Part shown: piece after piece, positions 48,405-57,897 of the stretch
Numbering within the stretch: position 1 is the first letter of the stretch
Layout: the number at the start of each line of letters is the position of its first letter
Assembly: GCA_963834875.1 (NCBI GenBank)
Contig: CAWIDG010000025.1
Span: 1 to 64,000, forward strand
Reading direction: 5' to 3'
Length of the DNA stretch: 64,000 nucleotides
Source: DATAGF01 sp963834875
GTDB lineage: Bacteria; Actinomycetota; Thermoleophilia; Miltoncostaeales; Miltoncostaeaceae
Position numbers and translations under genes: made by a program
The notes under the pieces: model-generated
What the model was told of the DNA's origin: nothing
The model's database searches: none
What the model saw: only the letters and a program-made list of their open reading frames with translations

Positions 48405-48782
48405 GTGCGCCATCGCAACCAGGGACCCAAGCTCAACCGCAGCCCCGCCCACCGGAAGGCCCTCGGGGCGAATTTGGCGACGGCGCTCCTGACCCACGGC
48501 CGCATCCAGACGACCGCCCCGAAGGCCCGGCTCGCCCGCGGGGTCGCCGAGAAGGCGATCACGCTGGCCAAGGAGGACACCCTGCACGCGCGCCGCCAGG
48601 CGATCGCCCTGCTGCGCAACAAGGAGGTCACCTACCGGCTCTTCGACACCATCGGGCCGGCCTTCAGCGACGTCCAGGGCGGCTACACCCGGGTCCTGAA
48701 GCTCGGGCCCCGTCAGGGCGACGCGGCCGACATGGTGCTCCTGGAGCTCACCCGCGACATCGGGTCCCCGGCCGCCGGCTGA
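48405..48782 (+). CDS. rplQ: 50S ribosomal protein bL17
   Basis: GTG 48405, eight bases after rpoA; 125 residues beginning MRHRNQGPKLNRSPAHRKAL, with TTAPKARLARGVAEKAITLA. It ends the ribosomal part of the cluster; truA follows. Confidence 0.97.
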   Translation: MRHRNQGPKLNRSPAHRKALGANLATALLTHGRIQTTAPKARLARGVAEKAITLAKEDTLHARRQAIALLRNKEVTYRLFDTIGPAFSDVQGGYTRVLKLGPRQGDAADMVLLELTRDIGSPAAG

Positions 48783-48793
48783 GGGGCTCACGG

Positions 48794-49580
48794 ATGCCGG
48801 GCCGCGTCTTGCGGCTCGACCTGGAGTACGACGGGGCCAGGTTCTCCGGCTGGGCCGGCCAGCCGGGGCTCCGCACCGTCGAAGGCGTGCTGCGCGAGGC
48901 GCTCGCCACCCTGCTGCGCGGCCCCGTCGAGCTCGCCGTGGCGGGGCGGACCGATGCGGGGGTGCACGCATCGGGGCAGGTGGCGAGCGTCGCGACGTCC
49001 TCGGACCTGCCGCCCGAGCGCATCCTGCCGCGGCCTCAACGCGCTCCTGCCGGCCGATGTCAGCGTCCGTGGCGCCGGCCTCGCGCCGCCGGGGTTCGAC
49101 GCCCGCCGGGACGCGCGCTCGCGCCGCTACGAGTACCGCGTGCTGCCGGGGCCGCCGTCGGCGCTGCGCCGCGCCAGGGTGCTCCACCACCCGGCGCCCC
49201 TCGACCCCGAGGCCATGTTCGGCGCTGCCCGCCGCGCCGTGGGCCGGCACGACTTCCGCGCCTTCACCCCCACCCGCACCGAGCACGTCTTCTTCGACCG
49301 CACGGTGACGGTCTGCGAGTGGGCGCGGCGCGGCGACGAGCTGGTGCTGACCGTGGAGGCCGACGCCTTCCTGCGCCACATGGTGCGCGTCCTCGCCGGG
49401 ACCCTCCTCCTGGTGGGCCGCGGCGCGTGGCCCGCCTCCCGCTTCGAGGCGCTCCTGCGGGGCGCCCCGCGGGGCGCCGCCGGCCCCACGGCGCCGCCGC
49501 ACGCGCTCACGCTTACGGGCGTCCGGTATGGGGACGGGCCGGTCAGCTCAGGAGCGTCGCGAACTCCGCCGGGCTCGTGA
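48794..49580 (+). CDS. truA: tRNA pseudouridine(38-40) synthase, one frameshift
   Basis: ATG 48794; LDLEYDGARFSGWAGQPGLR opens the fold and AGRTDAGVHASGQVAS holds the catalytic Asp. One extra C near 49028 separates PPERIL from RGLNALLPADVSV. Corrected length is 261 residues. FRAFTPTRTEHVFFDRTV and AFLRHMVRVLAGTLLLVGRG follow as expected. Its 3' end overlaps the convergent lipoprotein gene by about 38 bases. Confidence 0.93.
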
Positions 49581-50391
49581 TCTCGCCGGTCGCCTCCGGC
49601 CGCGCGACCGTGATCGGGGCGCCCACGTCCCGGATCGTCTGCTCCGCCTCGGTGGTCTGGGTCACGACCGCGTCGGGCCCGGCGACCTCCGTGAGGTCGA
49701 TCTCGGTCACCGCGGTCGAGAGCTGGTGGGCGAGGGTGCCGTCCGGCAGCAGGTCGATCGTCATGCCCGCCTCCCGGAAGGACACGTCGACCTGCGACGC
49801 GTTGACGCCGAAGCCGCTGAGCACCTGGTCGGTCAGGTCGTCGGTGAACTCCTGCGACAGCGTCGCCGAGTAGCGCCGCACCTCCCGGCCGTTGACCGTC
49901 GCCGGGCCCTCGTCGGTCACGTTCTCGAGGGCTTGGCCGAGCTCCTCCGAGCCGATGTCGGCCAGATCGGCGAACAGGCCGCCCAGGGATCCCGCCAGCC
50001 GCTTGGCGCCGGAGTCGCCCGCCGAGACGAAGGTCTCGCCGTCGTAGAGGACGACCGTCAGGTCGACGGGGAACTGGGGCGAGTCGACGACGCCCCGCAC
50101 GCGCGAGCCCCCCTTCTCGGCCTCCACCTCCGAGGTCGTGGTCCCGGCTGCGGACTCCAGCGCCTGCCCCAGCTGCTCGGGCGCGTCCCCGGTGTCGAAG
50201 CCGATGGTCTGCAGCACCGTCGCCCGGTACGACGACCCGCGCAGCTGCTCGTACGCCGCCAGGACGGCCGCGGCCGCGTCGTCCGAGGCCGGGTCGGCGG
50301 TGGTGCCGGCGCCCGTGTCGCCGTCGCCGCCGCAGCCGGTCACGAGCGCCAAGGAGGCGAGCGCGCCGCACAGCCAGAGGGTCAGCCGCAT
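49543..50391 (-). CDS. LppX/LprG-like lipoprotein
   Basis: I prefer ATG 50391 (MRLTLWLCGALASLALVTGC), which has AAAAGG six bases upstream, over GTG 50418. The lipobox LVTGC marks a lipid-anchored protein. The mature 260 residues (YRATVLQTIGF, GSRVRGVVDSPQFP, DLTVVLYDGETFVSAGD, FTDDLTDQVLSGFGV) resemble the LppX/LprAFG fold, which carries lipids across the periplasm in mycobacteria. Assignment is by pattern only. Its upstream region is shared with structured element B and surE. Confidence 0.65.
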   Translation of the reverse strand: MRLTLWLCGALASLALVTGCGGDGDTGAGTTADPASDDAAAAVLAAYEQLRGSSYRATVLQTIGFDTGDAPEQLGQALESAAGTTTSEVEAEKGGSRVRGVVDSPQFPVDLTVVLYDGETFVSAGDSGAKRLAGSLGGLFADLADIGSEELGQALENVTDEGPATVNGREVRRYSATLSQEFTDDLTDQVLSGFGVNASQVDVSFREAGMTIDLLPDGTLAHQLSTAVTEIDLTEVAGPDAVVTQTTEAEQTIRDVGAPITVARPEATGEITSPAEFATLLS

Positions 50392-50421
50392 CGCGGACCT
50401 TTTCGAGGGGGACGCCACAGG

Positions 50422-50590
50422 CTAGTGGAGTGCCAGGAAACGTTCACCGGGTTCTGGCGGGCTGCAAATCATCGCGGATCCGGCGTCATCGGTTCGCCCG
50501 CATAGGCACAGCTATGCGGGCTCCCTGCTTCCTTGGCCCGCGGGATTTTCGCGGCCAGAACACCACCAACGTCCCCGGGCACTCCACTAG
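50422..50590 (+). ncRNA. Structured element, copy B, between lipoprotein gene and surE
   Basis: A 169-bp imperfect hairpin: 50422-50458 pairs with 50554-50590 over equal 37-base arms (29 matches). The tips CTAGTGGAGTGCC/GGCACTCCACTAG are perfect, and so are GTTCTGGC/GCCAGAAC at the inner ends. Inside, AAATC-AT-CGCGG (50466-50477) pairs with CCGCG-G-GATTT (50538-50548). A perfect 10-bp hairpin GCCCGCATAG/CTATGCGGGC (50496-50521, loop GCACAG) is flanked by GCGTCATCGG and TCCCTGCTTCCTTGG. It shares its core and layout with copy A, in the same orientation. It lies 31 bases after the lipoprotein ATG and 41 bases before the surE -10 element. Confidence 0.8.
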
Positions 50591-50631
50591 ACGGCGCGCC
50601 GACGCGCGGACAGGCGGCCCGTCCCGGCCGC

Positions 50632-50637
50632 TACCCT
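50632..50637 (+). promoter_or_regulatory. Probable -10 element of surE
   Basis: TACCCT is followed nine bases later by the TTG start of surE without a Shine-Dalgarno sequence, like the other TANNNT leaderless-type promoters in the window. Confidence 0.45.
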
Positions 50638-50646
50638 TGACGGCCG

Positions 50647-51469
50647 TTGACCCACATCCTCGTCACCAACGACGACGGCGTGCACTCGCCCGGCCTGCTG
50701 GCCCTCAAGCAGGCGCTGGAGCCCCACGGGCGGGTGAGCGTGATCGCGCCGGACTCCAACCGCAGCGCGATCGGGCGCGGCATCACGATCCACCAGCCGT
50801 TGCACGTGGAGGAGGTGCGCCTGGCCGACGGCTCCGGGGCCCTCGCCACCGACGGCACGCCCGTTCGACTGCGTGCGCTTCGCGACCCTCGGCCTGCTGG
50901 ACGCGCGCCCCGACATCGTCGTGAGCGGCATCAACCTGGGCCTCAACCTGGGCGACGACGTCACCTACTCGGGCACCGTCGCGGCCGCCCTCGAGGGGCT
51001 GCTGCTGGGCTGGCCGGCCATCGCGGTGTCGGCGCAGGCGATCGACCAGACCGCCGGGCAGTGGGACGGCACCGCGTACGACTTCCGGGCCGCCGCGAGC
51101 TTCGCCGCCCGCCTCGTCCCCGTGGTGTGCCGCGAGGGCTTCCCGCGGCGGGTGCTGCTGAACGTCAACGCCCCCGGGCTGCCGCCGGAGCGGATCGCCG
51201 GCGCGCGCGTCAGCCGCCTGGGCCGCCGCATCTACAACGACGAGCTCATGCTGGAGTCGGCGGAGGGCAACCGCCGCCGCTACACGATCTACGGGGGCAG
51301 CGCGAGTCACCAGCGCGAGGAGGGGACGGACTTCGCCGCCATCGAGGCGGGCGAGATCGCCGTGACCCCGATGCACTTCGACCTCACCGACATCGACGGC
51401 ATGGACCGCCTGGAGCGGATGTCGCTCGCGGACCTCCTCGAGGAGGATCCCGCCGTCAGGCCCGCGTGA
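50647..51469 (+). CDS. surE: 5'/3'-nucleotidase SurE, one frameshift
   Basis: TTG 50647 gives ILVTNDDGVHSPGLLALKQA and APDSNRSAIGRGIT, holding the metal-binding Asp pair and the Ser. SGINLGLNLGDDVTYSGTVA supplies the Asn. One extra G near 50864 breaks DGTPFDCVRFATLGLLD; removal gives 273 residues. The enzyme dephosphorylates nucleoside monophosphates. Its TGA overlaps the GTG of the HAD gene, so the two are coupled. Confidence 0.93.
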
Positions 51470-52164
51470 CCCGAGGACGGAACGCGCCCCTCCCGGCTCC
51501 GCCCGGCGGCGGGGGGTACGACCCGATCCTCCTCGACCTGGACGGGACCGTGATCGACTCCGTGGCCCTGATCCGAGAGTCGCACCGCCACGCCGTGCGC
51601 ACGGTCCTGGGCGAGGACTGGGAGGACGAGCGCCTGGTCGCGAACGTCGGCCGCCCGCTCCTGGAGCAGATGGCCGCGTTCTCGCCCGAGCGATCGGAGG
51701 AGCTCTACCGCGTCTACCGCGAGTGGAACCACGCCAACACCGCCGCCCTGCTGCTCGCCTACGCCGACATGGAGGCGGCCCTGCGGGAGCTGCGCGCCGC
51801 CGGCCGCCGGCTCGGGGTCGTCACCTCCAAGAGCCGCGACGCGGTGGCCCTGGCCTGGGAGGTCCTGCCGGAGCTGCGCGAGCTGTTCGACGTGGTGATG
51901 GCGGCCGAGGACTCGGAGCGCCACAAGCCGGCCCCCGACCCGGTGCTCGGGGCGCTCGAGCGGCTCGGCGCCGCTCCGGACGGTGCCTGCTACGCGGGCG
52001 ACTCGCCCTTCGACATCGAGTCGGGCCGGGCGGCCGGAGTGGTCACGATCGGGGTCACGTGGGGCTTCTTCTCGCGCGACGCGCTCGAGGCCGTCGGCCC
52101 CGACCGCATCGTCGAGACGCCGGCCGAGCTCGTGCGGGCCTGCCTCGGGGGGCGGATCGCGTGA
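51466..52164 (+). CDS. HAD-family phosphatase (phosphoglycolate/pyrophosphatase type)
   Basis: GTG 51466; 232 residues. Motif I LLDLDGTVIDS, motif II VVTSKSRD, motif III with Lys in HKPAPDPVL and motif IV YAGDSPFDIESG are all present, and a helical cap lies between motifs I and II (subfamily IA, Gph/PpaX-like). It overlaps surE and ligA at its ends. Likely a cytosolic small-molecule phosphatase; the exact substrate cannot be read. Confidence 0.85.
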   Translation: MTRGRNAPLPAPPGGGGYDPILLDLDGTVIDSVALIRESHRHAVRTVLGEDWEDERLVANVGRPLLEQMAAFSPERSEELYRVYREWNHANTAALLLAYADMEAALRELRAAGRRLGVVTSKSRDAVALAWEVLPELRELFDVVMAAEDSERHKPAPDPVLGALERLGAAPDGACYAGDSPFDIESGRAAGVVTIGVTWGFFSRDALEAVGPDRIVETPAELVRACLGGRIA

Positions 52165-54240
52165 GCGACGGCGCCGCCCGCGCCGCCGAGCTGCGCGAGC
52201 TGATCGACGAGGCCAATCACGCCTACTACGTCCTCGACCAGCCGACGGTCGACGACGCCGTCTACGACGACTGGATGCGCGAGCTGGAGGCGCTGGAGGA
52301 GGCGGAGCCCGGGCTGCGGACGCCGGACTCGCCGACCCAGCGGGTCGGCGCGCCGTCGTCCGGGCGCTTCCCCGAGGTGCGCCACCGGCGCGCGATGCTC
52401 AGCCTCGCCAACGCCCGCGGCCCGGAGGAGCTCGAGGCCTGGTACCGGCGCGCGCGGGCGGTCATGGAGCAGGAGGGGCTCGGCGCCCGGGAGGTCGGGT
52501 TCGTGGTCGAGCCGAAGATCGACGGCCTCGCGATCTCGCTGACCTACGAGGACGGCCGCTTCGTGCAGGGCGCCACCCGCGGCGACGGCGTCGTGGGGGA
52601 GGACGTCACCGCCAACCTGCGCACGATCCGCGCGATCCCGCAGCGCCTGCGCGCCGCCGACGGCGCGGCGCCCCCGGCGGTGGTCGAGGTGCGCGGCGAG
52701 GTCTACCTCCCGCTGCGGGCCTTCGCCGAGTTCAACGAGATGCGGGCGGCCGCCGGGCTCCCGACCTTCGCCAACCCCCGCAACTCGGCCGCGGGGAGCC
52801 TGCGCCAGCTCGACCCGGCCGCCACCGCCGAGCGGCCGCTGTCGATCTGGATCTACGGCGTGGGCCACGCCGAGGGGCTCGACCTGCCGACCCAGTCCGC
52901 CGCCCTGGAGTGGCTCCGCGGGGCCGGCTTCCGCGTGAACCCCGACATCCGCGTCGTCGGGACGCTCGGCGGAGGTGCAGGCCGAGTGCGAGGCGTGGGA
53001 GGGCACGGCGCGGCTCGGTGGACTTCGACATCGACGGCGCGGTGGTGAAGATCGACCAGGTGGACGTCCAGGAGCGCCTCGGCGCCGTCGGGAGGGCGCC
53101 GCGCTGGGCGATCGCCTACAAGTTCGCGCCGACCACCGTCACCACGACGCTGAACGACATCAAGGTGAACGTCGGCCGCACCGGGGCGCTGGTGCCCTTC
53201 GCCGAGCTGGAGCCCGTCTCGGTCGGCGGGGCGACGGTCAAGCTCGCGACCCTCCACAACCAGGAGGACATCGCCCGCAAGGACCTGCGCATCGGCGACC
53301 GGGTCGTCGTGCAGCGGGCGGGCGACGTGATCCCACAGGTGGTGGCGCCGCTGACCCAGGAGCGGGACGGCCACGAGCGGCACTTCGTCATGCCCACCGA
53401 GTGCCCCGCCTGCGGCACGGAGCTCGTCCAGCCGCCGGGCGAGGTCCAGGTGCGCTGCCCCAACCGCTCCTGCCCCGCCCAGATCGTGCAGGGCCTCATC
53501 CACTTCGCGTCCCGGGGAGCGATGGACATCGAGGGGCTGGGCGAGAAGACCGTCGTCCGCTTCTACGGCGAGGGGCTGCTCGGCGACTTCGCCGACATCT
53601 ACGACCTGCACCGGCACCGCGAGCGCCTGATCGCGCTCGAAGGCTTCAAGGACACCTCGGTCGACAACCTGCTCACCGGGATCGAGCGGTCGAAGGAGCG
53701 TCCCTGGCCGCGGGTGCTGTTCGCCCTCGGAATCCGCCACGTCGGCTTCGTCACCGCCGAGGCCGTCGCCGCGGTCTGCCCCTCGCTCGACGCCCTCCTC
53801 ACCGCCGGCGCCGAGCGGCTCGCCGAGGCCGAGGGGGTCGGGCCGGTCGTCGCCGAGTCGGTGCGGGAGTTCCTCGCCATCGAGACGAACCGGGCGCTCC
53901 TCGAGCGCCTGCGCGCCGCGGGGCTGACGATGGAGTCGGACGAGCCGCCGCCCTCGGACGACGGGCCGCTGACGGGCCTGAGCGTCGTGGTCACCGGGGG
54001 CCTCGACGCCTACACCCGCGACGAGGCCAAGCGGGCGATCGCGAGGGCGGGCGGCAAGGCGACCGGCTCGGTCAGCCGCTCCACCGCCTTCGTGGTGGCC
54101 GGCGTCGACCCGGGCTCCAAGCTCCAGAAGGCCGAGGCCGCCGGCGTACCGGTGGTCGAGGAGGCCGACTTCGTCGCGATCCTGGAGGGGCGGCGCCCGC
54201 CTCCAGAGCAGCGGTTGATGGAGGCGACCGGCGAGGGTAG
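52161..54240 (+). CDS. ligA: NAD-dependent DNA ligase LigA, two or more frameshifts
   Basis: GTG 52161. The adenylation motif VEPKIDGLAISLTYEDGRF holds the nucleophilic Lys. The OB-fold (RTGALVPFAELEPVSVGGAT), the four-Cys zinc finger (CPACGTELV, CPNRSCPAQI), HhH repeats and a BRCT domain (LTGLSVVVTGGLDAYTRDEA) follow. Extra bases near 52972 and 53022 need removal. After the BRCT domain no stop exists in the corrected frame; it runs on into the next gene. The TAG at 54238-54240 would serve with one further indel, so the 3' end is approximate. Confidence 0.9.
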
Positions 54241-54297
54241 GGTCACGGGCACTCCCCGGGCGAGGGGGCCGCCACGCCCAGCAGCGTCACGTTCACC

Positions 54298-55192
54298 GTG
54301 CGGCAGCTCCGAGGGGTCGCCGTTCGACGACGGCGGCTCGGGGAAGTCCGAGCCATACCTCTGGCCCGTCTTCCTCTGGGCCGACGGCGGGACGCTGGCC
54401 CGGGCCGCGACCGGCGGCGACCCGGTCGGGTCCCTGGCGAGCCTGGTCGGGCTCTCGGCGCGTGACCGGCTCGGCGGCGGCTTCCAGAACAACACCGTGG
54501 TCGCGGTGCCGCCGGACCTCGGCGTCCACACGGTGCTGCTCGACGACGACCCGCGGCGGGGCGCCGGGGTCGCGGTCGGCGTGCTCGAGTGGGACGAGAC
54601 GCCCGACTCCGCCGCGCGGGCCGGGCACGCGGCGTTCGCCGCGCAGGTGCGCCAGCGGGTGAACGACTTCGTCCGCCGTGAGGCCCGGCTCCCCGCCGAC
54701 GGCGAGATGGCGCCCATCGGCGATGCGATCGGGGCCGCCACGGACCAGGCCATGCGCGACGCGCAGTCCTGGTGGAGCCGCCTGACGAACGACCAGGACG
54801 ACGTCCTCGGCGTCGCGTACCGCTGGCTCGATGCTACCGAGCTGGAGCGCGAGTTCGTGCAGGCGGTGGAGGTCCTGCGCGGCCGCAACATCTACCAGGT
54901 CGCATTCAGCGTCAACGTCGCCCCGCCGCCCCAGCCCGATCCGTGCGCGCCGATCGCCGCCGAGGTCGCGCAGGCCCAGGCGGCCGTGGACGCGATCGAG
55001 GCGGACGTCCGGTCGCTGCAGGCGGAGCTCCAGTTCGCGGCGCCGGCCGTGAAGCGGCGCCTGCGCGACCTGATCGCGGCCCTGCGGCGGGAGCAGCGGG
55101 CGGCGGAGGCGATGGTCGCCGAGGCCCTGACGCGCCTGCGGCTCTGCGAGGCCACCTGGAGGGGGGGTGCTGTCCACCCCTCGCCCGGCTGA
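54298..55192 (+). CDS. Uncharacterised protein with C-terminal coiled coil (5' end unclear)
   Basis: The product reads TFTVRQLRG then, after one extra base near 54313, SPFDDGGSGKSEPYLWPVFL, with further beta-rich segments (NNTVVAVPPDLGVHTVLLDD, GVAVGVLEWDETPDSAARAG). The last 90 residues are a charged coiled coil (PCAPIAAEVAQAQAAVDAIE onward). No standard start lies between a TAG at 54238 and GTG 54298, and the sequence is also open in the ligA frame. A TAGGGT at 54238-54243 resembles the leaderless -10 elements seen elsewhere. I do not recognise the family. Confidence 0.5.
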
Positions 55193-55213
55193 GCCGGGCG
55201 GACCCGCCGCCAG

Positions 55214-56505
55214 TCAGCGTGCCCCGACGTCCTCCGCGCCCGACGCCAGGAGGGTGACGACCCGGTCCTGGGTGGCTCTGGCGCCGCCGATGTCGGCGGT
55301 GTTCATCAGCAGGGCGAACGCGTACCGCTGGCCGCGGCGGCTGATCACGCGCCCGGCGAGCGCGCTGACGCCGTCGAGGTAGCCGGTCTTCGCGCGCACG
55401 CGCTTGGTGGCCGGGCCGCTGGTGAAGCGGCGCACCAGGGTTCCCTCGCCGCCGCGAGCCAGCGACCCGATCAGCGCGGCGCCCCACTCCGGGTCGGCGT
55501 CGGCGGCCGCGACGAGCCGCACCAGGGTCGCCGCGCTCAGCCGGTTGTCACGCGACAGGCCCGAGCCGTCGACCAGCCTGTCGCCGGCGCCGATGACGCC
55601 CTCCTGGGCGAGGAGCGTGCGGGTGCGGGCGGCGCCGAGCCGCGTGGTCCCCCGCCCCGAGCCGTAGGCCCCGACGTCCTTGACCAGGGTCTCGGCGATG
55701 AAGTTGTCGCTGGCCAGGTTCATCGCCCGCAGGATCACGGGCAGCCGCGGGGACTCGGCCGTCGCCAGCACCCGTCCCTGCTCCGGGGCGGCGCCCGCCT
55801 TCAGCGGCCCGACGTGGGACACGCCGAAGCCGCCGAGCGTGGCCTTCAGGCGCTGGGCCGCCGCGACCGGGGGGCTCGAGACGTAGGCGCTGCGCCCGTT
55901 GCCGGCGTAGTTCTGGTTCGTCGCCAGCCCGGAGAGGGGCGAGGCGTAGTAGCGGTAGTACGACGGCCAGCCCGGCCCCAGCCGCCGGGAGTCGAAGATC
56001 CGCTCGTCCGCGACGATCGAGCCGCGGACCAGCCGGATCCCCCGACTCCTCAGGGGGCGCGCGAGCGCCGCCATCTGGGTGGCCCTCCCGGCCAGGTAGG
56101 CGGCGGCGTAGGAGCGGGTCGCCAGGACGGGGTCGCCGGCGCCCCTCAGGTAGATCGGCCCCACCAGCGCCTTGCCGCGGCGGACCGTGCTCGCGCCCGC
56201 GACCACCCGCGTCTCGAACCGGAAGGCCGGCCCGAGCTGGAGCAGGGCGCCCGCGCCGGTCACGAGCTTCATCGTCGAGGCCGGGATGCGGCCGGTCTCG
56301 GCCCGGAATCCCGCCACCTGGGTCCCGGTGCCGGAGCCGTCGAGGCGCCACACCAGCGCCGAGGTCCCGGGGCTGCCGGCCCCGAACGACGAGATCGCCG
56401 ACTGGACCTGCCCGGCACCCAGCGCGGCGCCGGCCGGGCACACCAGCGCCGCGAGGGCGACGGCGGCGCCGGCCAGGCGCCGCCGGTGTCCGCTCCCTAC
56501 GTGGC
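55214..56505 (-). CDS. dacB: D-alanyl-D-alanine carboxypeptidase/endopeptidase (PBP4 type), start unclear
   Basis: An exported penicillin-binding protein trimming peptidoglycan peptides. Active-site motifs are SxxK in IPASTMKLVTGAG, SxN in ASDNFIAETLVK and KTG in RAKTGYLDGVSALA. The signal peptide RRRLAGAAVALAALVCPAGA starts near 56485. No ATG, GTG or TTG stands before it in frame within this region. The long open frame upstream overlaps the small HTH gene and is not credible. Either an unusual start or an indel is present, so the 5' end is approximate. It is probably co-transcribed with the HTH gene. Confidence 0.85.
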
Positions 56506-56697
56506 CGCGGCCTCGAGCATCCGCTCCGCCTCCGCCGGCAGCCGGTGACCCGCGGCGGTCACCGATCTGACGAACAGCGTCTTGTCGATCCTGCCGTTGT
56601 AGATCGGCACCGACGTCTCGACGCAGAGGCGCACGACCTGCTTGCGGGCGAGGCCGAGCGCCTCGGACAGTTCGTCCGGCGTGAGGTGATTGGCCAT
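56497..56697 (-). CDS. Small helix-turn-helix protein
   Basis: ATG 56697 has AAGGAGG eight bases upstream; 66 residues: MANHLTPDELSEALGLARKQ, VVRLCVETSVPIYNGRIDKT, then LFVRSVTAAGHRLPAEAERM. The first half fits a MerR/excisionase-like HTH. It probably binds DNA and may regulate the adjoining dacB, with which it overlaps or abuts. Function otherwise unknown. Upstream sequence (56700-56925) holds its promoter region and nothing else I can support. Confidence 0.7.
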   Translation of the reverse strand: MANHLTPDELSEALGLARKQVVRLCVETSVPIYNGRIDKTLFVRSVTAAGHRLPAEAERMLEAAAT

Positions 56698-56925
56698 CAG
56701 GAGGACCTCCTTGATGATCTGTCAACCCGCTCACGCGCCAGCCGGGGGGATCGTGGCTGGGGTCGGGTCATGGCGAACCGAACGCTCAGGCCGCAGGGCC
56801 GGTGGCTCGCTCGTCCATGTACCGGGTGTTATCGACCCGCGACGGCCCATTGTCAACCACGGTAGCCGCTCGCGTGCGGACAACACCGCCGCGCCGGGTG
56901 GGAGGGCCGGAGCGCCGGCCCGCGG

Positions 56926-57684
56926 TCAGCCGAGCGGGCGGGGAGCGGGCTGGGGGCGCAGGCGCCCGCGCGCGGCCATCAGCGCCCAGACGCCGAGGAA
57001 GCCCATCGCCACCACCAGCGCGCCCGCGACCGCGTCGAGCACGTAGTGGTTGGCCGTTCCGGTGATCGTGATGAAGACCAGGACGGGGTAGGCGAGCGCG
57101 ATCAGGCGCAGCGGCCAGGAGCGCAGCAGCAGCAGGCCGACCATGCCGATCATGAGCGCGTAGCCGAAGTGCATCGACGGCACGGCGGCGTGCGGGTTGA
57201 ACCACCCGGAGAAGACCCCGGCGTGGAGGTCGATGTCGCTGACCCTGTTCAGGGTGTCCACGAAGCCCTGGCCCACCAGGCGCGGAGGGGCCACCGGGTA
57301 GAGCATGAAGATCACCAGGGCGATCCCGTTCGCCGCCAGGAAGGCGTTGCGGACGTAGGGGTACACCCGCCGGCGGCGCCGGTAGAGCCAGATGAAGAAG
57401 AGCGGCGTCACCGTCCAGTGGGCGTACATGTAGAAGTAGTTCAGGACCTCGGCGAGCTGGAGGTGGTTCAGCACCCACTCCTGGATGCTGCTCTCCACGA
57501 AGAGGCCCGAGCTCTTCTCCCAGTCGATGATCCCGGCCGCGTTCTCGAACGCGGTCGAGGGCTCGCCGATGACGAGCGCCCGCGAGGCCTGGTAGACGAC
57601 GAGCGCCAGCGCGAACAGCGCGACCTCGAACGTCCAGGGGCGCCTGGCGAAGGGGCGCCGGATGATCGCGCCGGCGCGGCTCAC
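56926..57684 (-). CDS. PAP2-family membrane phosphatase/phosphotransferase
   Basis: GTG 57684; 252 residues with about six membrane segments. The PAP2 motifs are HAAVPSMHFGYALMIG (C2, His) and GTANHYVLDAVAGALVVA (C3, His and Asp). The form is that of AUR1/inositol-phosphotransferase-like PAP2_3 proteins, which handle phospholipid or polyprenyl phosphates at the membrane. The lipid substrate is unknown. Confidence 0.8.
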   Translation of the reverse strand: MSRAGAIIRRPFARRPWTFEVALFALALVVYQASRALVIGEPSTAFENAAGIIDWEKSSGLFVESSIQEWVLNHLQLAEVLNYFYMYAHWTVTPLFFIWLYRRRRRVYPYVRNAFLAANGIALVIFMLYPVAPPRLVGQGFVDTLNRVSDIDLHAGVFSGWFNPHAAVPSMHFGYALMIGMVGLLLLRSWPLRLIALAYPVLVFITITGTANHYVLDAVAGALVVAMGFLGVWALMAARGRLRPQPAPRPLG

Positions 57685-57866
57685 CGCCGACGCCGTCGGC
57701 GCGAGGCTCGGGCGCGGTGCGGTCCTGCGCGTCTGTGGGCGGTGTCACGGGCATCGTTCGACGTTCGTCACAGGTCCCAGACGATCGTGCCCGGGACCGT
57801 ATCGCCTGTTACGCGGCCGCAACAACACCGCGGGACACGTCCTTACCGAGAATTACCCACGCACCG

Positions 57867-57886
57867 GGGCGCCGATCCCGGCGCCC
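57867..57886 (-). terminator. Hairpin downstream of tRNA-Pro
   Basis: GGGCGCCG (57867-57874) and CGGCGCCC (57879-57886) form a perfect 8-bp stem with a 4-nt loop, 11 bases beyond the 3' end of the tRNA on the minus strand. No T-run follows. It may end or help process the tRNA transcript. Confidence 0.5.
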
Positions 57887-57897
57887 TCACGGTGCGA

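Noticed and set aside
50422..50590. Ordinary intrinsic terminator for element B
   Set aside because: It is far larger than a terminator, has no T-run, and lies between divergent genes where none is needed.
51983..55192. Genuine 1069-codon ligase fusion protein
   Set aside because: The 5' third is out-of-frame sequence and the 3' join follows a complete BRCT domain; high GC leaves frames open by chance.
56497..56697. Phage excisionase
   Set aside because: The small HTH resembles excisionase-type folds but no integrase or phage genes are near; it sits with dacB.
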